NCBI GenBank assembly: GCA_023422695.1
Contig: JAFAGN010000096.1
Span: 1-26,940, forward strand
DNA from: Pseudomonadota bacterium
GTDB lineage: Bacteria; Pseudomonadota; Alphaproteobacteria; Sphingomonadales; Sphingomonadaceae
DNA: 26,940 nt
Direction of reading: 5' to 3'
Below are positions 16,143-24,143 of the stretch, in pieces. Each line of letters starts with the position of its first letter. Within the stretch, counting starts at the first letter, position 1. The notes under the pieces are model-generated. The model saw only the letters and a program-made list of their open reading frames with translations. It was not told where the DNA came from and did no database searches. The position numbers and the translations under genes were made by a program.

Positions 16143-16167
16143 CCACCCTCGTTACCGTGTTAGCGGC

Positions 16168-18129
16168 CTATGGCACAACCACATTAAAGCGCGGGTCGGC
16201 GGGCGGGTGAAGCGCAAACCAGCCAAGGAACGCCATGCGGTCGCCGTCGATCTTGATCGCGCCCGATTGCATCAGCGCGGGAAACTGCGCCTGCCCCAGC
16301 ATCACATCGTCGAGCGTCTTGCGGTCGAGTGTCACCGTCGCGGTCGGCGCCGCGGCGGTCACGCCATAGCGCGGCACCTCGACCCCGCCGCCGACGACGA
16401 TCGCCACCGTCTCCTTGCTGTCGGGCAGGACAAACTGGAAGGTGCCGCTGAGCGCCGCGCCCTTTGCGGCATCGAAGCGCGTCGCCAGCGCGTCGAAAAA
16501 GACGCTCGTGGGAATCGCGCTGATAAAGCTGCGGCTTTGCCCGTTGCTGGTGACATTGCTGATCGCATTGCCGCGCAGCGTCGCCGCCCCGGCCAGATAA
16601 TAGTTCCGCCACGCCCCCGATTCGGCCTGGTACCCCAGCTGGTCATACGCCGACGCGAGCGCCGCGCGCGCGGCCTGATTGTCGGGCTGGGCAAACACCA
16701 GCTTGTTCAGCAGCTCGGCCGCCCAGCGATAATCGCCCGCCTTGATCGCCGCCTGCCCTGCCGCGAGCAGCTTGTCGGCGCCGCCCGCCAGTGCGACATA
16801 TTTGGGTGCCGACTGTTCGGGGGCCAGCGGGTTGAAATTCGCCGGATTGCCGTCCCACCAGCCAAAATAGCGTTGATACACCGCCTTCATGTCGTGATTG
16901 ACCGTGCCATAATAGCCGCGGGCGCTGAAATTCGCCGCCTGCCCCGGTGCCTCGGGCGTCGCATCGGCCAGTTCGTGCAGCGTCGCGCCCTTGTTGGCGA
17001 GGAACAGGGTGCGGTCGTGGACATAACGATAGATGTCGCGTTGGCTGGTCAGCAGCGCCGACACTTCGCCCGCGCCCCACGTCGGCCAGTGATGCGACGC
17101 CAGCGCAACCTCGGCCTTGCCGCCCCATTTCAGCAAGGTCGCGTCGATCACCTTCGACCAGTGCAGCGCGTCGCGCACCTGCGCCCCGCGCAAGGTCAGC
17201 ACATTGTGCAGCGTGCGGGTGACGACCTCGGTCGTGTGCAGCGCCTTGTACGCCGGGATGTAGAACACAAATTCCGACGGCGCCTCGGTCCCGCCCGCGT
17301 CGAGGAAATCGAACGCCAGCCCGTCGATGGTCAGCGTGCCGCCTTCCGCGCCGACGACCTCGGTCGGCTCCATATAGCCGATCGTGCCCGACGACAGCTT
17401 GGGCCCCAGCCCGGTGTCGACCTGCCCCGCGGGGCCGGGCGGCAGGATGGCGCCGAACATATACAGCGCGCGCCGCCCCATCGCGGTCCCGGCCAGCACA
17501 TTTTCGGCGGTCGCTTCTTCCGAAAAGCCGTGCGGCGCGATGATCCGGATCTTCTCGCGCTTCACCTGCTCGGGTGTGACGATCCCGCCGACGCCGCCGA
17601 AATGATCGCTGTGGCTGTGCGAAAAGATCACCGCCTTGATCGGCCTTTTGCCCGATTTGGCCTCGACCGTATCGGCGAACAGCTTCCACCCCGCCGCCGC
17701 CGCTTCTTCGGACAGCAAGGGATCGACGACGATCCATCCCGATTTGCCGCGGATGATCGTCATCACCGAAATATCATAGCCGCGCAGCTGCCAGATCTGG
17801 TTCGGCACCACCTCGAACAGCCCGTGCACCGCGTTCAGCCGCGCCTGCCGCCACAGCGACGGATTGACCGTATCGGGCGCCTCGGCAGCGCCCAGAAACG
17901 CGTAGGGCCGCCGGTCCCACACCGTCTTGCCATCCTTGTCGAGGATGACCGCGCCCGGAATCTCCGCCAGCTTGCCGCGCGTCGCATTCGCCATGTCGCG
18001 CGGGTCGTCGAGCGCCAGACGTTGGGCCAGTGCGGCCTGCGCCGCGCGCGTCGCGTCGCTCGCCGCGTCCTGTGCGACAGCGGCAAAGGGCAGGGCGCTG
18101 GCGAGCAGCAGGGCGGTCAATCGGCGCAT
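16168..18129 (-). CDS. Exported alkylsulfatase, SdsA1/BDS1-like metallo-beta-lactamase fold
   Basis: The product is 653 aa. ATG 18129 is chosen because GGGGGAGAGA lies just upstream and the first residues are a signal peptide (MRRLTALLLASALPFAAVAQ); longer in-frame starts run into the antisense of the divergent gene. The zinc-binding motif HSHSDHFGG gives H171, H173, D175 and H176, nearly the same numbering as Pseudomonas SdsA1. The order is metallo-beta-lactamase catalytic domain (about 100-370), helical dimerisation domain (about 390-520, with YFGWWDGNPANFNPLAP) and C-terminal SCP2-like domain (about 525-653). The family cleaves primary (SdsA1) or secondary (Pisa1) alkyl sulfates such as dodecyl sulfate. 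It probably acts in the periplasm. The exact substrate is not determined. Confidence 0.92.
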   Translation of the reverse strand: MRRLTALLLASALPFAAVAQDAASDATRAAQAALAQRLALDDPRDMANATRGKLAEIPGAVILDKDGKTVWDRRPYAFLGAAEAPDTVNPSLWRQARLNAVHGLFEVVPNQIWQLRGYDISVMTIIRGKSGWIVVDPLLSEEAAAAGWKLFADTVEAKSGKRPIKAVIFSHSHSDHFGGVGGIVTPEQVKREKIRIIAPHGFSEEATAENVLAGTAMGRRALYMFGAILPPGPAGQVDTGLGPKLSSGTIGYMEPTEVVGAEGGTLTIDGLAFDFLDAGGTEAPSEFVFYIPAYKALHTTEVVTRTLHNVLTLRGAQVRDALHWSKVIDATLLKWGGKAEVALASHHWPTWGAGEVSALLTSQRDIYRYVHDRTLFLANKGATLHELADATPEAPGQAANFSARGYYGTVNHDMKAVYQRYFGWWDGNPANFNPLAPEQSAPKYVALAGGADKLLAAGQAAIKAGDYRWAAELLNKLVFAQPDNQAARAALASAYDQLGYQAESGAWRNYYLAGAATLRGNAISNVTSNGQSRSFISAIPTSVFFDALATRFDAAKGAALSGTFQFVLPDSKETVAIVVGGGVEVPRYGVTAAAPTATVTLDRKTLDDVMLGQAQFPALMQSGAIKIDGDRMAFLGWFALHPPADPRFNVVVP

Positions 18130-18195
18130 ATCGTCTCTCCCCCATATTTTGACGCCAGCTTGCGCCGCACGTCGGCGCTTGGCAAGCATCGCTGC

Positions 18196-18684
18196 ATGAC
18201 CGACGCCCCCGCGCTCCTGATCGTCTGGCACAGCCGCACCGGCGGCAGCGAAGCGCTCGCGCGCGCCGCCGCCGAAGGGGCCGGGGCAGCGGGACATCTG
18301 GCCCGCGCCGAGGACGTCACGCCTGCCCGGCTGATCGCGGCGGGCGGCTATCTCTTCATCGGCCCCGAAAATCTCGCCGCGCTGTCGGGCGCGATGAAGG
18401 AGATGTTCGACCGCTGCTATTATCCCTGCCTCGGCGGGATCGAAGGCCGCCCCTATGCGACGATCATCTGCGCCGGGTTCGACGGCGAAAACGCCCAGCG
18501 CCAACTCGACCGCATCGCCACCGGCTGGCGCCTGAAACGCGTCGCCGATGGGATGATCGTAAACACCGCCGCGCAAACTGCCGAGGCGATCCTGGCGCCA
18601 AAAACGATCCGGGCGGACCGCCTCGCCGAAGCCCGCGATCTGGGCGCGGCGCTGGCTGAGGGTTTGGCGGCGGGAATCTTCTGA
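18196..18684 (+). CDS. Flavodoxin-fold NAD(P)H-dependent oxidoreductase-like protein
   Basis: The product is 162 aa. The start ATG at 18196 begins MTDAPALLIVWHSRTGGSE, whose beta strand followed by HSRTGGSE resembles the FMN phosphate-binding loop (S/T-x-T-G-x-T) of flavodoxins. GYLFIGPENLAALSGAMKEMFDRCYYP is the family segment around the isoalloxazine-binding loop, and the C-terminus is helical. Frame continuity upstream belongs to the antisense of the sulfatase and is not coding. No strong ribosome site is seen, so the start is somewhat uncertain. The gene diverges from the sulfatase with 66 bases between starts. Quinone or flavin reduction is likely; the physiological substrate is unknown. 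Confidence 0.85.
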   Translation: MTDAPALLIVWHSRTGGSEALARAAAEGAGAAGHLARAEDVTPARLIAAGGYLFIGPENLAALSGAMKEMFDRCYYPCLGGIEGRPYATIICAGFDGENAQRQLDRIATGWRLKRVADGMIVNTAAQTAEAILAPKTIRADRLAEARDLGAALAEGLAAGIF

Positions 18685-18726
18685 TTTTCGCGTTTGGCGG
18701 CTTAGGGGTGGGGAGCGGACGAAGCC

Positions 18727-18775
18727 GATCCTCCCCGGAACGGGGAGGGGGACCAGCGAAGCTGGTGGAGGGGCA
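18727..18775 (+). repeat. REP-like palindromic element, copy 1
   Basis: The unit holds two hairpins in a row: CTCCCC/GGGGAG around GGAAC, then CCAGC-GAA-GCTGG, and it ends in TGGAGGGGCA. It is the inverted counterpart of 18866-18916. Elements of this design are abundant between genes in sphingomonad genomes. Confidence 0.75.
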
Positions 18776-18865
18776 TCATCGGTTTGCCTTGCCGCTACGA
18801 CAGTGCACCGCCGATCGGTCGCCGTTGAAGGAGTGCTTTTTATCCGGCGCCACGTAAACCGCCTG

Positions 18866-18916
18866 TGCCCCTCCACCACCCTTCGGGTGGTCCCCCTCCC
18901 CCGCTGGGGGAGGATC
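18866..18916 (-). repeat. REP-like palindromic element, copy 2 (inverted)
   Basis: Read on the minus strand it aligns with copy 1 from GATCCTCCCC to GGTGGAGGGGCA, with differences only in the two hairpin tips (CAGCGG for GGAACG, and CCACCCGAAGGGTGG for CCAGCGAAGCTGG). The tip changes keep the stems paired. The two copies face each other across 90 bases. Confidence 0.75.
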
Positions 18917-18955
18917 GCTTAGGTCCGCAATCGGTCGTTACCTGTCGCTCAAATA

Positions 18956-19019
18956 TTTCGCGCAGAGAACGCAGAGAACGCGTAAAACTCACTGCGTTCT
19001 CTGCGCCCTCTGCGCGAAA
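18956..19019. repeat. 26-bp near-perfect inverted repeat
   Basis: The left arm 18956-18981 and the right arm 18994-19019 match at 24 of 26 positions around a 12-base AT-rich spacer. The arms carry the repeated word GCAGAG. It lies downstream of glpX and would form a long hairpin in either transcript. No U-run follows. Confidence 0.75.
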
Positions 19020-19057
19020 TTCATAACAGCTTGATAGCAGCTATCCGCCGAAATCCC

Positions 19058-20029
19058 TCACCCCGCGCGGTGCTCGCCCTTCACCCAGCGCACCGTTCCC
19101 GATGAGGCGCGCATCACCACCGTTTCCGTCGTCATCACCCCGTCGCGGCGGTGCTTGACGCCGCGCAGCAGGGATCCGTCGGTCACGCCGGTGGCGGCAA
19201 AGATCACGTCGCCCTTCGCCAGGTCTTCGAGGTCGTAAACGCGGTCGAGATCCTCGACGCCCCATTTCGCGGCACGCTTGCGTTCGTCGTCGTTGCGGAA
19301 CAGCAGGCGGCCCTTGAACTGGCCGCCGACGCAGCGCAGTGCCGCGGCGGCCAGCACGCCTTCGGGGGCGCCGCCGCTGCCCATATAGATGTCGATATTG
19401 GTTTCGGGGTTGGTCGTCGCGATCACCCCGGCGACGTCACCGTCGGGGATCAGTGCGACGCCGCAGCCCAGCGCGCGCAGCTCGGCAATCATCGCCTCGT
19501 GGCGCGGACGGTCGAGGACGCACACCATCACCTCGGCGGGGGTGCAGCCCTTTTCTTTGGCGACCGCCTCGACATTCTGGCGGATGCTGTTGTTGAAATT
19601 GACCACATTGGGCGAGTAACCGGGGCCGACCGCCAGCTTGTCCATATAGACGTCGGGGGCATTGAGCAGGCAGCCTTCTTCGGCAATGGCGAGCACCGCC
19701 AGCGCGTTGGGGCCGGCCTTGGCGGTAATCGTCGTGCCTTCCAGCGGGTCGACCGCGATGTCGATCTTCGGCCCTTTGCCCGGCGCATTGCCAACCTTTT
19801 CGCCGATATACAGCATCGGCGCTTCGTCGCGCTCGCCTTCGCCGATAACGATGGTGCCATCCATATACAGCGTGTTGAACGCGGTGCGCATCGCTTCGAC
19901 CGCGGCGGCGTCGGCGGCCTTTTCGTCGCCGCGCCCGATCAGCTTGGCGGCGGCGATCGCTGCGGCTTCGGTGACGCGCACCATTTCGAGTACGAGCACC
20001 CGGTCGAGGTTGCTGCCGCTGGTCGTCAT
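19058..20029 (-). CDS. glpX: Class II fructose-1,6-bisphosphatase (GlpX)
   Basis: The product is 323 aa from ATG 20029, the usual GlpX length. The opening NLDRVLVLEMVRVTEAAAIAA, the metal site VIGEGERDEAPMLYIGE (61-77) and VDPLEGTT (93-100) are family hallmarks; GSGGAPEGVLAAAALRC and GKLL-like RLLFRNDDER follow. It hydrolyses fructose-1,6-bisphosphate to fructose-6-phosphate in gluconeogenesis in the cytoplasm. In sphingomonads glpX usually sits close to hom, as here, although a plus-strand gene (20092) and a broken membrane gene separate them. The gene starts divergently from the small secreted protein with 62 bases between start codons. Confidence 0.96.
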   Translation of the reverse strand: MTTSGSNLDRVLVLEMVRVTEAAAIAAAKLIGRGDEKAADAAAVEAMRTAFNTLYMDGTIVIGEGERDEAPMLYIGEKVGNAPGKGPKIDIAVDPLEGTTITAKAGPNALAVLAIAEEGCLLNAPDVYMDKLAVGPGYSPNVVNFNNSIRQNVEAVAKEKGCTPAEVMVCVLDRPRHEAMIAELRALGCGVALIPDGDVAGVIATTNPETNIDIYMGSGGAPEGVLAAAALRCVGGQFKGRLLFRNDDERKRAAKWGVEDLDRVYDLEDLAKGDVIFAATGVTDGSLLRGVKHRRDGVMTTETVVMRASSGTVRWVKGEHRAG

Positions 20030-20091
20030 GTCCGCTGATCTCCGTCTTTTGGTCTTGCCTTGCCGCCCCGGTCGGGCATGGTGCGCGCCAT

Positions 20092-20571
20092 ATGGCCGGT
20101 CGCTCCGCTTGTCGAGGATGCTTCGCCCGATTCGGAGCCGCTCTGGCGCTGTTGTGCGTCATCCCGGTGACGGCGGGGGCGCCGGTTCGGGCGCAGATGC
20201 AGGGTCCGCCCGCGCCGCCGCCGCCGCGCAACGCCGAAACCGCCGCGGCCAATGCGAAGGAACTGGTCGATCCGATCCGCCGCTGCAAACCCGCCGACGA
20301 CGGGTCGATCAATGTGTGCGGGACCGATACCGAGCGCCACCGCCTGACCCCCGAACTGCGCGCGATCGCCAATGAAGGGCGCGAGGCGCCGCCCAAGCTG
20401 CCGCGCGCCGAGGCGCAGATGATGACGATGGACAAGCTACCCTATAACTGGATGTCGATCGGCGGCCGGATGAAGCCCGGCCCCGAATATAATGCGCTCT
20501 ACGAACAGGCGAAGCGCGCGACCGACCCCGAAACCGGCCAGCCACCGCCCGAACCGAAGCCCGAGCTCTGA
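20092..20571 (+). CDS. Small exported protein of unknown function
   Basis: The product is 159 aa from ATG 20092. Residues 1-34 look like a signal peptide (ARFGAALALLCVIPVTAGAPVRAQ). The mature part starts with a Pro-rich stretch (MQGPPAPPPPRNAE), has two cysteines in RRCKPADDGSINVCGTD that could pair, and a conserved-looking tail (PYNWMSIGGRMKPGPEYNALYEQAKRATDPETGQ). I recognise no domain. The codon use and composition match the neighbours. It is divergent from glpX and convergent with the membrane-protein gene, with a perfect inverted repeat just downstream. Confidence 0.75.
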   Translation: MAGRSACRGCFARFGAALALLCVIPVTAGAPVRAQMQGPPAPPPPRNAETAAANAKELVDPIRRCKPADDGSINVCGTDTERHRLTPELRAIANEGREAPPKLPRAEAQMMTMDKLPYNWMSIGGRMKPGPEYNALYEQAKRATDPETGQPPPEPKPEL

Positions 20572-20593
20572 AGGCCGCCTAATTTCGTTTTGA

Positions 20594-20662
20594 CCGTAGC
20601 CCTGAGCCTGTCGAAGGGCGCCTACCGCCGAGAAGCGCCCTTCGACAGGCTCAGGGCTACGG
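20594..20662. repeat. Perfect 27-bp inverted repeat (possible bidirectional terminator)
   Basis: Arms 20594-20620 and 20636-20662 are exact reverse complements around a 15-base spacer. The core CCTGAGCCTGTCGAAGGG is a repeat word I associate with many alphaproteobacterial genomes. It sits between two convergent genes, 22 bases after one stop and 9 bases from the other. Confidence 0.85.
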
Positions 20663-20671
20663 TGATGGGCG

Positions 20672-21505
20672 TCAGGCGAAGATCTCGCTCGCCGCGACCT
20701 CCGGTTCGCTGGCGCGATAGAGCCCGGCGGGGATCAGGATCTGGCCCAGGAAATAGAGCGCGAACAGCAGGATCCAGCCAAAGCTCATCAGCGTCTCGAT
20801 CAGCCCGCCCGGCGCGTTGTTCAGGATCACCGCGCCATGGACGACGATCAACCCCGCCGCGGCGATGCCGAACGGCAGGCCATAGAGCAGGTAAAAGCCG
20901 AACAGCCGCCACTGCGCGGTCCGCGTGCGCTGCCATGATTCGACAAACGCCGATACCGGCTCCAGCTTGCCGCGCCCGCCCATAATCGCCCCGGCCAGGC
21001 ACAGCCGCGCCGCGATCCAGCTGCCGCCGATCGATACCAGCAGGCGATAGAGCGCGAGGCCGATGTCGAGCGCGGTCCCCGTGCCGAACAGCGCATCGGG
21101 GCCAAGCGCGAACAGCGGCAGCGCCGCGAGCAGCCCAAAGCCGATCGCCAGCACCAGATTGGCGATGAAATAGGCGACCCCGGCGACCATCCCGTACATC
21201 ACTTCGGACAGAAATCCCTCGCGCAGTTCCGCCTGGAGCCCGTTCTATGCCGCCAGCATCGCGCCCGCCACGATCACCGCGACAATGCCAAGCAGATAGA
21301 GCGGGCCGGTGATCGATCCGCCGACGCGGTACGTCCACGGATCGGAGAGGATCGCCATGACCGTCCGCAGGCTGAAAATCGGCTCGCTCGCCAGCAGCAG
21401 GAAGGGGACGATCACCCCGATGGTGACATAGACCGCCAGCATATTGCGATGTTCGCTTGCCAGCGCCCATGCCTCGGCCAGCCCGCGCCGGATTTCGATG
21501 TCCAT
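20672..21505 (-). pseudogene. Multi-pass membrane protein interrupted by an in-frame TAG
   Basis: A single frame of 278 codons runs from ATG 21505 to TGA 20672 with one internal stop, TAG at 21245-21247 (codon 87). The part before it (86 aa) opens MDIEIRRGLAEAWALASEHRN and holds two membrane segments. The part after it continues without a shift (NGLQAELREGFLSEVMYGMVAG) and has about four more membrane segments, ending EPEVAASEIFA. The two halves together look like one membrane protein of about 277 aa of unknown function. TAG is one base from TGG, CAG or TAC. Readings are a recent nonsense mutation, a sequencing error, or amber readthrough; a GTG/ATG restart at 21202 could also make a shortened protein. 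Confidence 0.75.
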
Positions 21506-21563
21506 ATCCGCCCCCGTTCCCCTTACGACGGGGTAACGAAGCGGACGGCGATTTCAAGCGGGG

Positions 21564-22883
21564 TTAAAGCGCCAGGATCGGCATCAGCATCGGCGCGCCG
21601 ACGACATGGTCCGACCCCGCCAGGATCGCCAGTGCCGCATGGATCGCGCGCGCCGGTCCTTCGTGGGTGACCAGCACGATGACCACGCCATCTTCTTCGT
21701 CGGTGCCGCGCTGGATAAAGCTTTCGATCGAGACCCCGGCGTCGCGCATTGCTGTTGCGATTTCGGCGAGCACCCCGATGCGGTCCTCGACGATCAGGCG
21801 GACATAATGTTTGCCGACCCGCGCCCCCGCGTCGGCGGCGGGCGCCGCATCGAGCGCTGCGACTGGCATCGCAAAGGCGGGGCCATATTCGTCGCGCGCG
21901 ATGTCGATGATGTCGGCGACGATCGCCGACGCGGTCGGCCCGGCGCCCGCGCCCGCGCCCTCGAAGAACAGGCGGCCGACAAAATTGCCCTCGGCGACCA
22001 CGGCGTTCAGCGCACCGGGGACATAGGCCAGCGGGTGGTCGGCGGGGACCAGGCACGGCTGGACATGCTGATAGAGGCCGCTTTCGTCCCGTTCGGCCAT
22101 GCCGATCAGGCGGACGCGGTGGCCCAGCGCGTCGGCCTCGCGGATGTCGGCGGCAATCAGGTCGCGGATACCGTTCGCGGTCACCGCGCCGATGTCGAGC
22201 CGGGTGCCGAAGCACAGCGCGGCGAGGATCGACAGCTTGTGCGCGGCGTCGATCCCGTCGACGTCGAACGTCGGGTCGGCTTCGGCATAGCCCTCGGCCT
22301 GCGCGGCGGCGAGCGCGTCGGCAAAGCTCGCGCCGTTCCGCTCCATTTGCGTCAGGATATAATTGCAGGTGCCGTTGAGGATGCCATAGACGCGCGCGAT
22401 CTCGTTCGCCGACGCGCCCTCGCGGATCGCCTTGATCACCGGGATGCCGCCCGCCACCGCGGCTTCATATTTCAGCGGGGTGTCGCGTTCTTCGGCCAGC
22501 CGCGCAAGGTCCAGCCCGTGATGTGCGATCATCGCCTTGTTGGCGGTGACCAGCGCCTTGCCCGCGCCCAGCGTGTGGCGCGCCAGCGTCAGTGCCGATC
22601 CGTCGGCGCCGCCGATCATCTCGACCACCACATCGACATCGTCCGCCGCGACCAGCGCGTCCATATCGTCTTCCCAGCGATAGCGGGCGAGGTCGATGCC
22701 GCGGTCCTTGTGCCGGTCGCGCGCCGACACCGCGACGATCTCGATCGCGCGGCCCGCGCGGCGTGCGATCAGGTCGCGGTTCGTCTCGAGCAGCCGCACG
22801 ACCCCGCCGCCGACGACGCCGATCCCGGCAAGCGCAACACGCAGCGGCGGGCGGGGGGCGGTCGGGACGGGGTGGGGCGACAT
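21564..22883 (-). CDS. hom: Homoserine dehydrogenase with C-terminal ACT domain
   Basis: The product is 439 aa. I choose ATG 22883 (MSPHPVPTAPRPPLRVALAG) because GGAG lies 6 bases upstream; earlier in-frame ATGs at 22895 and 22913 lack such a site. The NAD(P)-binding loop GIGVVGGGVV lies at 20-29, the conserved NGTCNYIL at 170-177, the signature EADPTFDVDGIDAAHKL at 201-217, and an ACT domain from about 362 (VRLIVEDRIGVLAEIATAM). It reduces aspartate-4-semialdehyde to homoserine in threonine and methionine synthesis. The ACT domain suggests feedback control by an amino acid such as threonine. The downstream broken membrane gene starts 58 bases after the stop. Confidence 0.96.
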   Translation of the reverse strand: MSPHPVPTAPRPPLRVALAGIGVVGGGVVRLLETNRDLIARRAGRAIEIVAVSARDRHKDRGIDLARYRWEDDMDALVAADDVDVVVEMIGGADGSALTLARHTLGAGKALVTANKAMIAHHGLDLARLAEERDTPLKYEAAVAGGIPVIKAIREGASANEIARVYGILNGTCNYILTQMERNGASFADALAAAQAEGYAEADPTFDVDGIDAAHKLSILAALCFGTRLDIGAVTANGIRDLIAADIREADALGHRVRLIGMAERDESGLYQHVQPCLVPADHPLAYVPGALNAVVAEGNFVGRLFFEGAGAGAGPTASAIVADIIDIARDEYGPAFAMPVAALDAAPAADAGARVGKHYVRLIVEDRIGVLAEIATAMRDAGVSIESFIQRGTDEEDGVVIVLVTHEGPARAIHAALAILAGSDHVVGAPMLMPILAL

Positions 22884-22994
22884 GCGGAACTCCATATGGC
22901 AGGCGCGCGCCATCGCCCGCCCTCCGTTCCGGCCCCTATCGGCTTTTCCCGTGGAAACAACCCCGGCGCGCTTTGCTGGCGCCGAAGCAAATCT

Positions 22995-23876
22995 TTATCC
23001 GACCGGCGGCTTGCGGGTGCGCGCGCAGTCGCCGAGCGCGCCGAGCACCACGCCATAGTCCGACGCGGCCTTGCGGCGATCCTCGGGCGCGGTTCCCGCC
23101 AGCTTGCTGAGCGGCAACTGGCGCGGCAGGCCGCAGGCGAGTCGGTACCAGGCCAGCGTGCCGCGTGCCGGCACCGCCGCCGATCCGTCGACGATCTCGC
23201 CGAACGCGGCGGCCCAGCGCCGCGACCCGTCGGCGGCGGTCAGGATGGTCAGCGACACCGGTTCGCCGGTGCTGGTGTTCAGGAACAATTGCGTCTCGCC
23301 CTCGCCGGGCAGGGTGCCGGGGACGTGAAAGCCGTTGGCGATGCCGGTGATCGCGGGCGGCGCGCCGGGCTTGACCAGCTCGGTCAGGATCGCGCGCAGC
23401 CGCGCTTCGGTCGCCGCATCCCATGGCAATTGCGCATCGGGGGCGACCAGCCGGACGCTGCTCGTGCTGTTGCTTCCCGCCGCCGCGCCCGCGACGGGGC
23501 GGGCGAACAGCAGGACCGGCGCCTTCTTTTTCAGCTTCTGCGGCTTGCCCTTGGCGTCCAGCGGCAGGTCGACCAGATAGGAAATGCGTGATGCCAGCGG
23601 CCCGGTGCCGCGAATCAGGCTGACGACATCGGCCTCGACATAGAATCGGCTTTGCCCCGCCGCGACGCCGGGCGCCTGCGCGGGTTTGAGCGCTACCGCA
23701 CTGTGGATCCGCGCGTGGAGCGCCATCGGCGCTGCGGTCGCCAGATCGGCGATGTCGGCGTAGCTGTACGGGCTTGCCGCGGTCGCCGGCGCCGCGGCTT
23801 GCATCGCCGAAACACCAGCGAATCCGGGGGTCAGGGCCAAAAGTCCGGCGATCACCGCCGATCGATACACGCGCAT
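22995..23876 (-). CDS. Exported protein of unknown function
   Basis: The product is 293 aa from ATG 23876, where a signal peptide begins (MRVYRSAVIAGLLALTPGFAGVSAMQAAA); a start at 23939 would add 21 non-hydrophobic residues. The mature protein has beta-rich segments (FYVEADVVSLIRG, ISYLVDLPLD, ETQLFLNTSTGEPVSLTIL) and two late cysteines (LACGLPRQ and LGDCART). I recognise no catalytic motif. It lies 111 bases upstream of hom on the same strand and diverges from tonB over a 267-base gap. A periplasmic or surface location is likely; the function is unknown. Confidence 0.75.
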   Translation of the reverse strand: MRVYRSAVIAGLLALTPGFAGVSAMQAAAPATAASPYSYADIADLATAAPMALHARIHSAVALKPAQAPGVAAGQSRFYVEADVVSLIRGTGPLASRISYLVDLPLDAKGKPQKLKKKAPVLLFARPVAGAAAGSNSTSSVRLVAPDAQLPWDAATEARLRAILTELVKPGAPPAITGIANGFHVPGTLPGEGETQLFLNTSTGEPVSLTILTAADGSRRWAAAFGEIVDGSAAVPARGTLAWYRLACGLPRQLPLSKLAGTAPEDRRKAASDYGVVLGALGDCARTRKPPVG

Positions 23877-24143
23877 GGTCGAATACTTTCCGTCAAAGAT
23901 GACACCGGTGGCGGCGTCACAGTCCCCATCATGGGACAAGCCACATTAACCGCTGATAAAGGGTTTGCGAACTCGGCGCCACCGCGATAGGACGGGCGAC
24001 GAAGCGTCCGGTCAGAACATAATAAACCGAACGTAGCTCCGCCGGGTCTGTGGAACGCATCGGAATCATCCGGGCATTTGGCAACTGGACCCGTCGGGTG
24101 GGAATTGGTGTCAGGATGATCTAGCAAGGAGCGTCGTCCCTGA

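Larger units (their letters stand above)
18685..19057. other. Repeat-rich gap between convergent genes
   Basis: These 373 bases lie between the convergent ends of the flavodoxin-like gene and glpX. I find no gene. They contain an inverted pair of GC-rich REP-like units (18727-18775 and 18866-18916) and a separate 26-bp inverted repeat (18956-19019). Together they could act as bidirectional transcription barriers. Confidence 0.7.

Noticed and set aside
16087..18195. Long plus-strand open frame (about 700 codons) ahead of the flavodoxin-like gene
   Set aside because: It is the antisense of the alkylsulfatase, very rich in Arg, with no domain; only the last 163 codons from 18196 are a real gene.
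18721..19020. CRISPR array in the repeat-rich gap
   Set aside because: The repeats are inverted, of different types and not regularly spaced with unique spacers; no cas genes are nearby.
21606..23591. 661-codon plus-strand open frame
   Set aside because: It runs antisense through hom and the exported protein gene, crossing two real genes.
23877..24143. Promoter or Fur-type operator for tonB
   Set aside because: Several weak -35/-10 matches (for example TTGCGA and TAGGAC 17 bases apart near 23966) exist but none stands out, and no Fur-like palindrome was seen.
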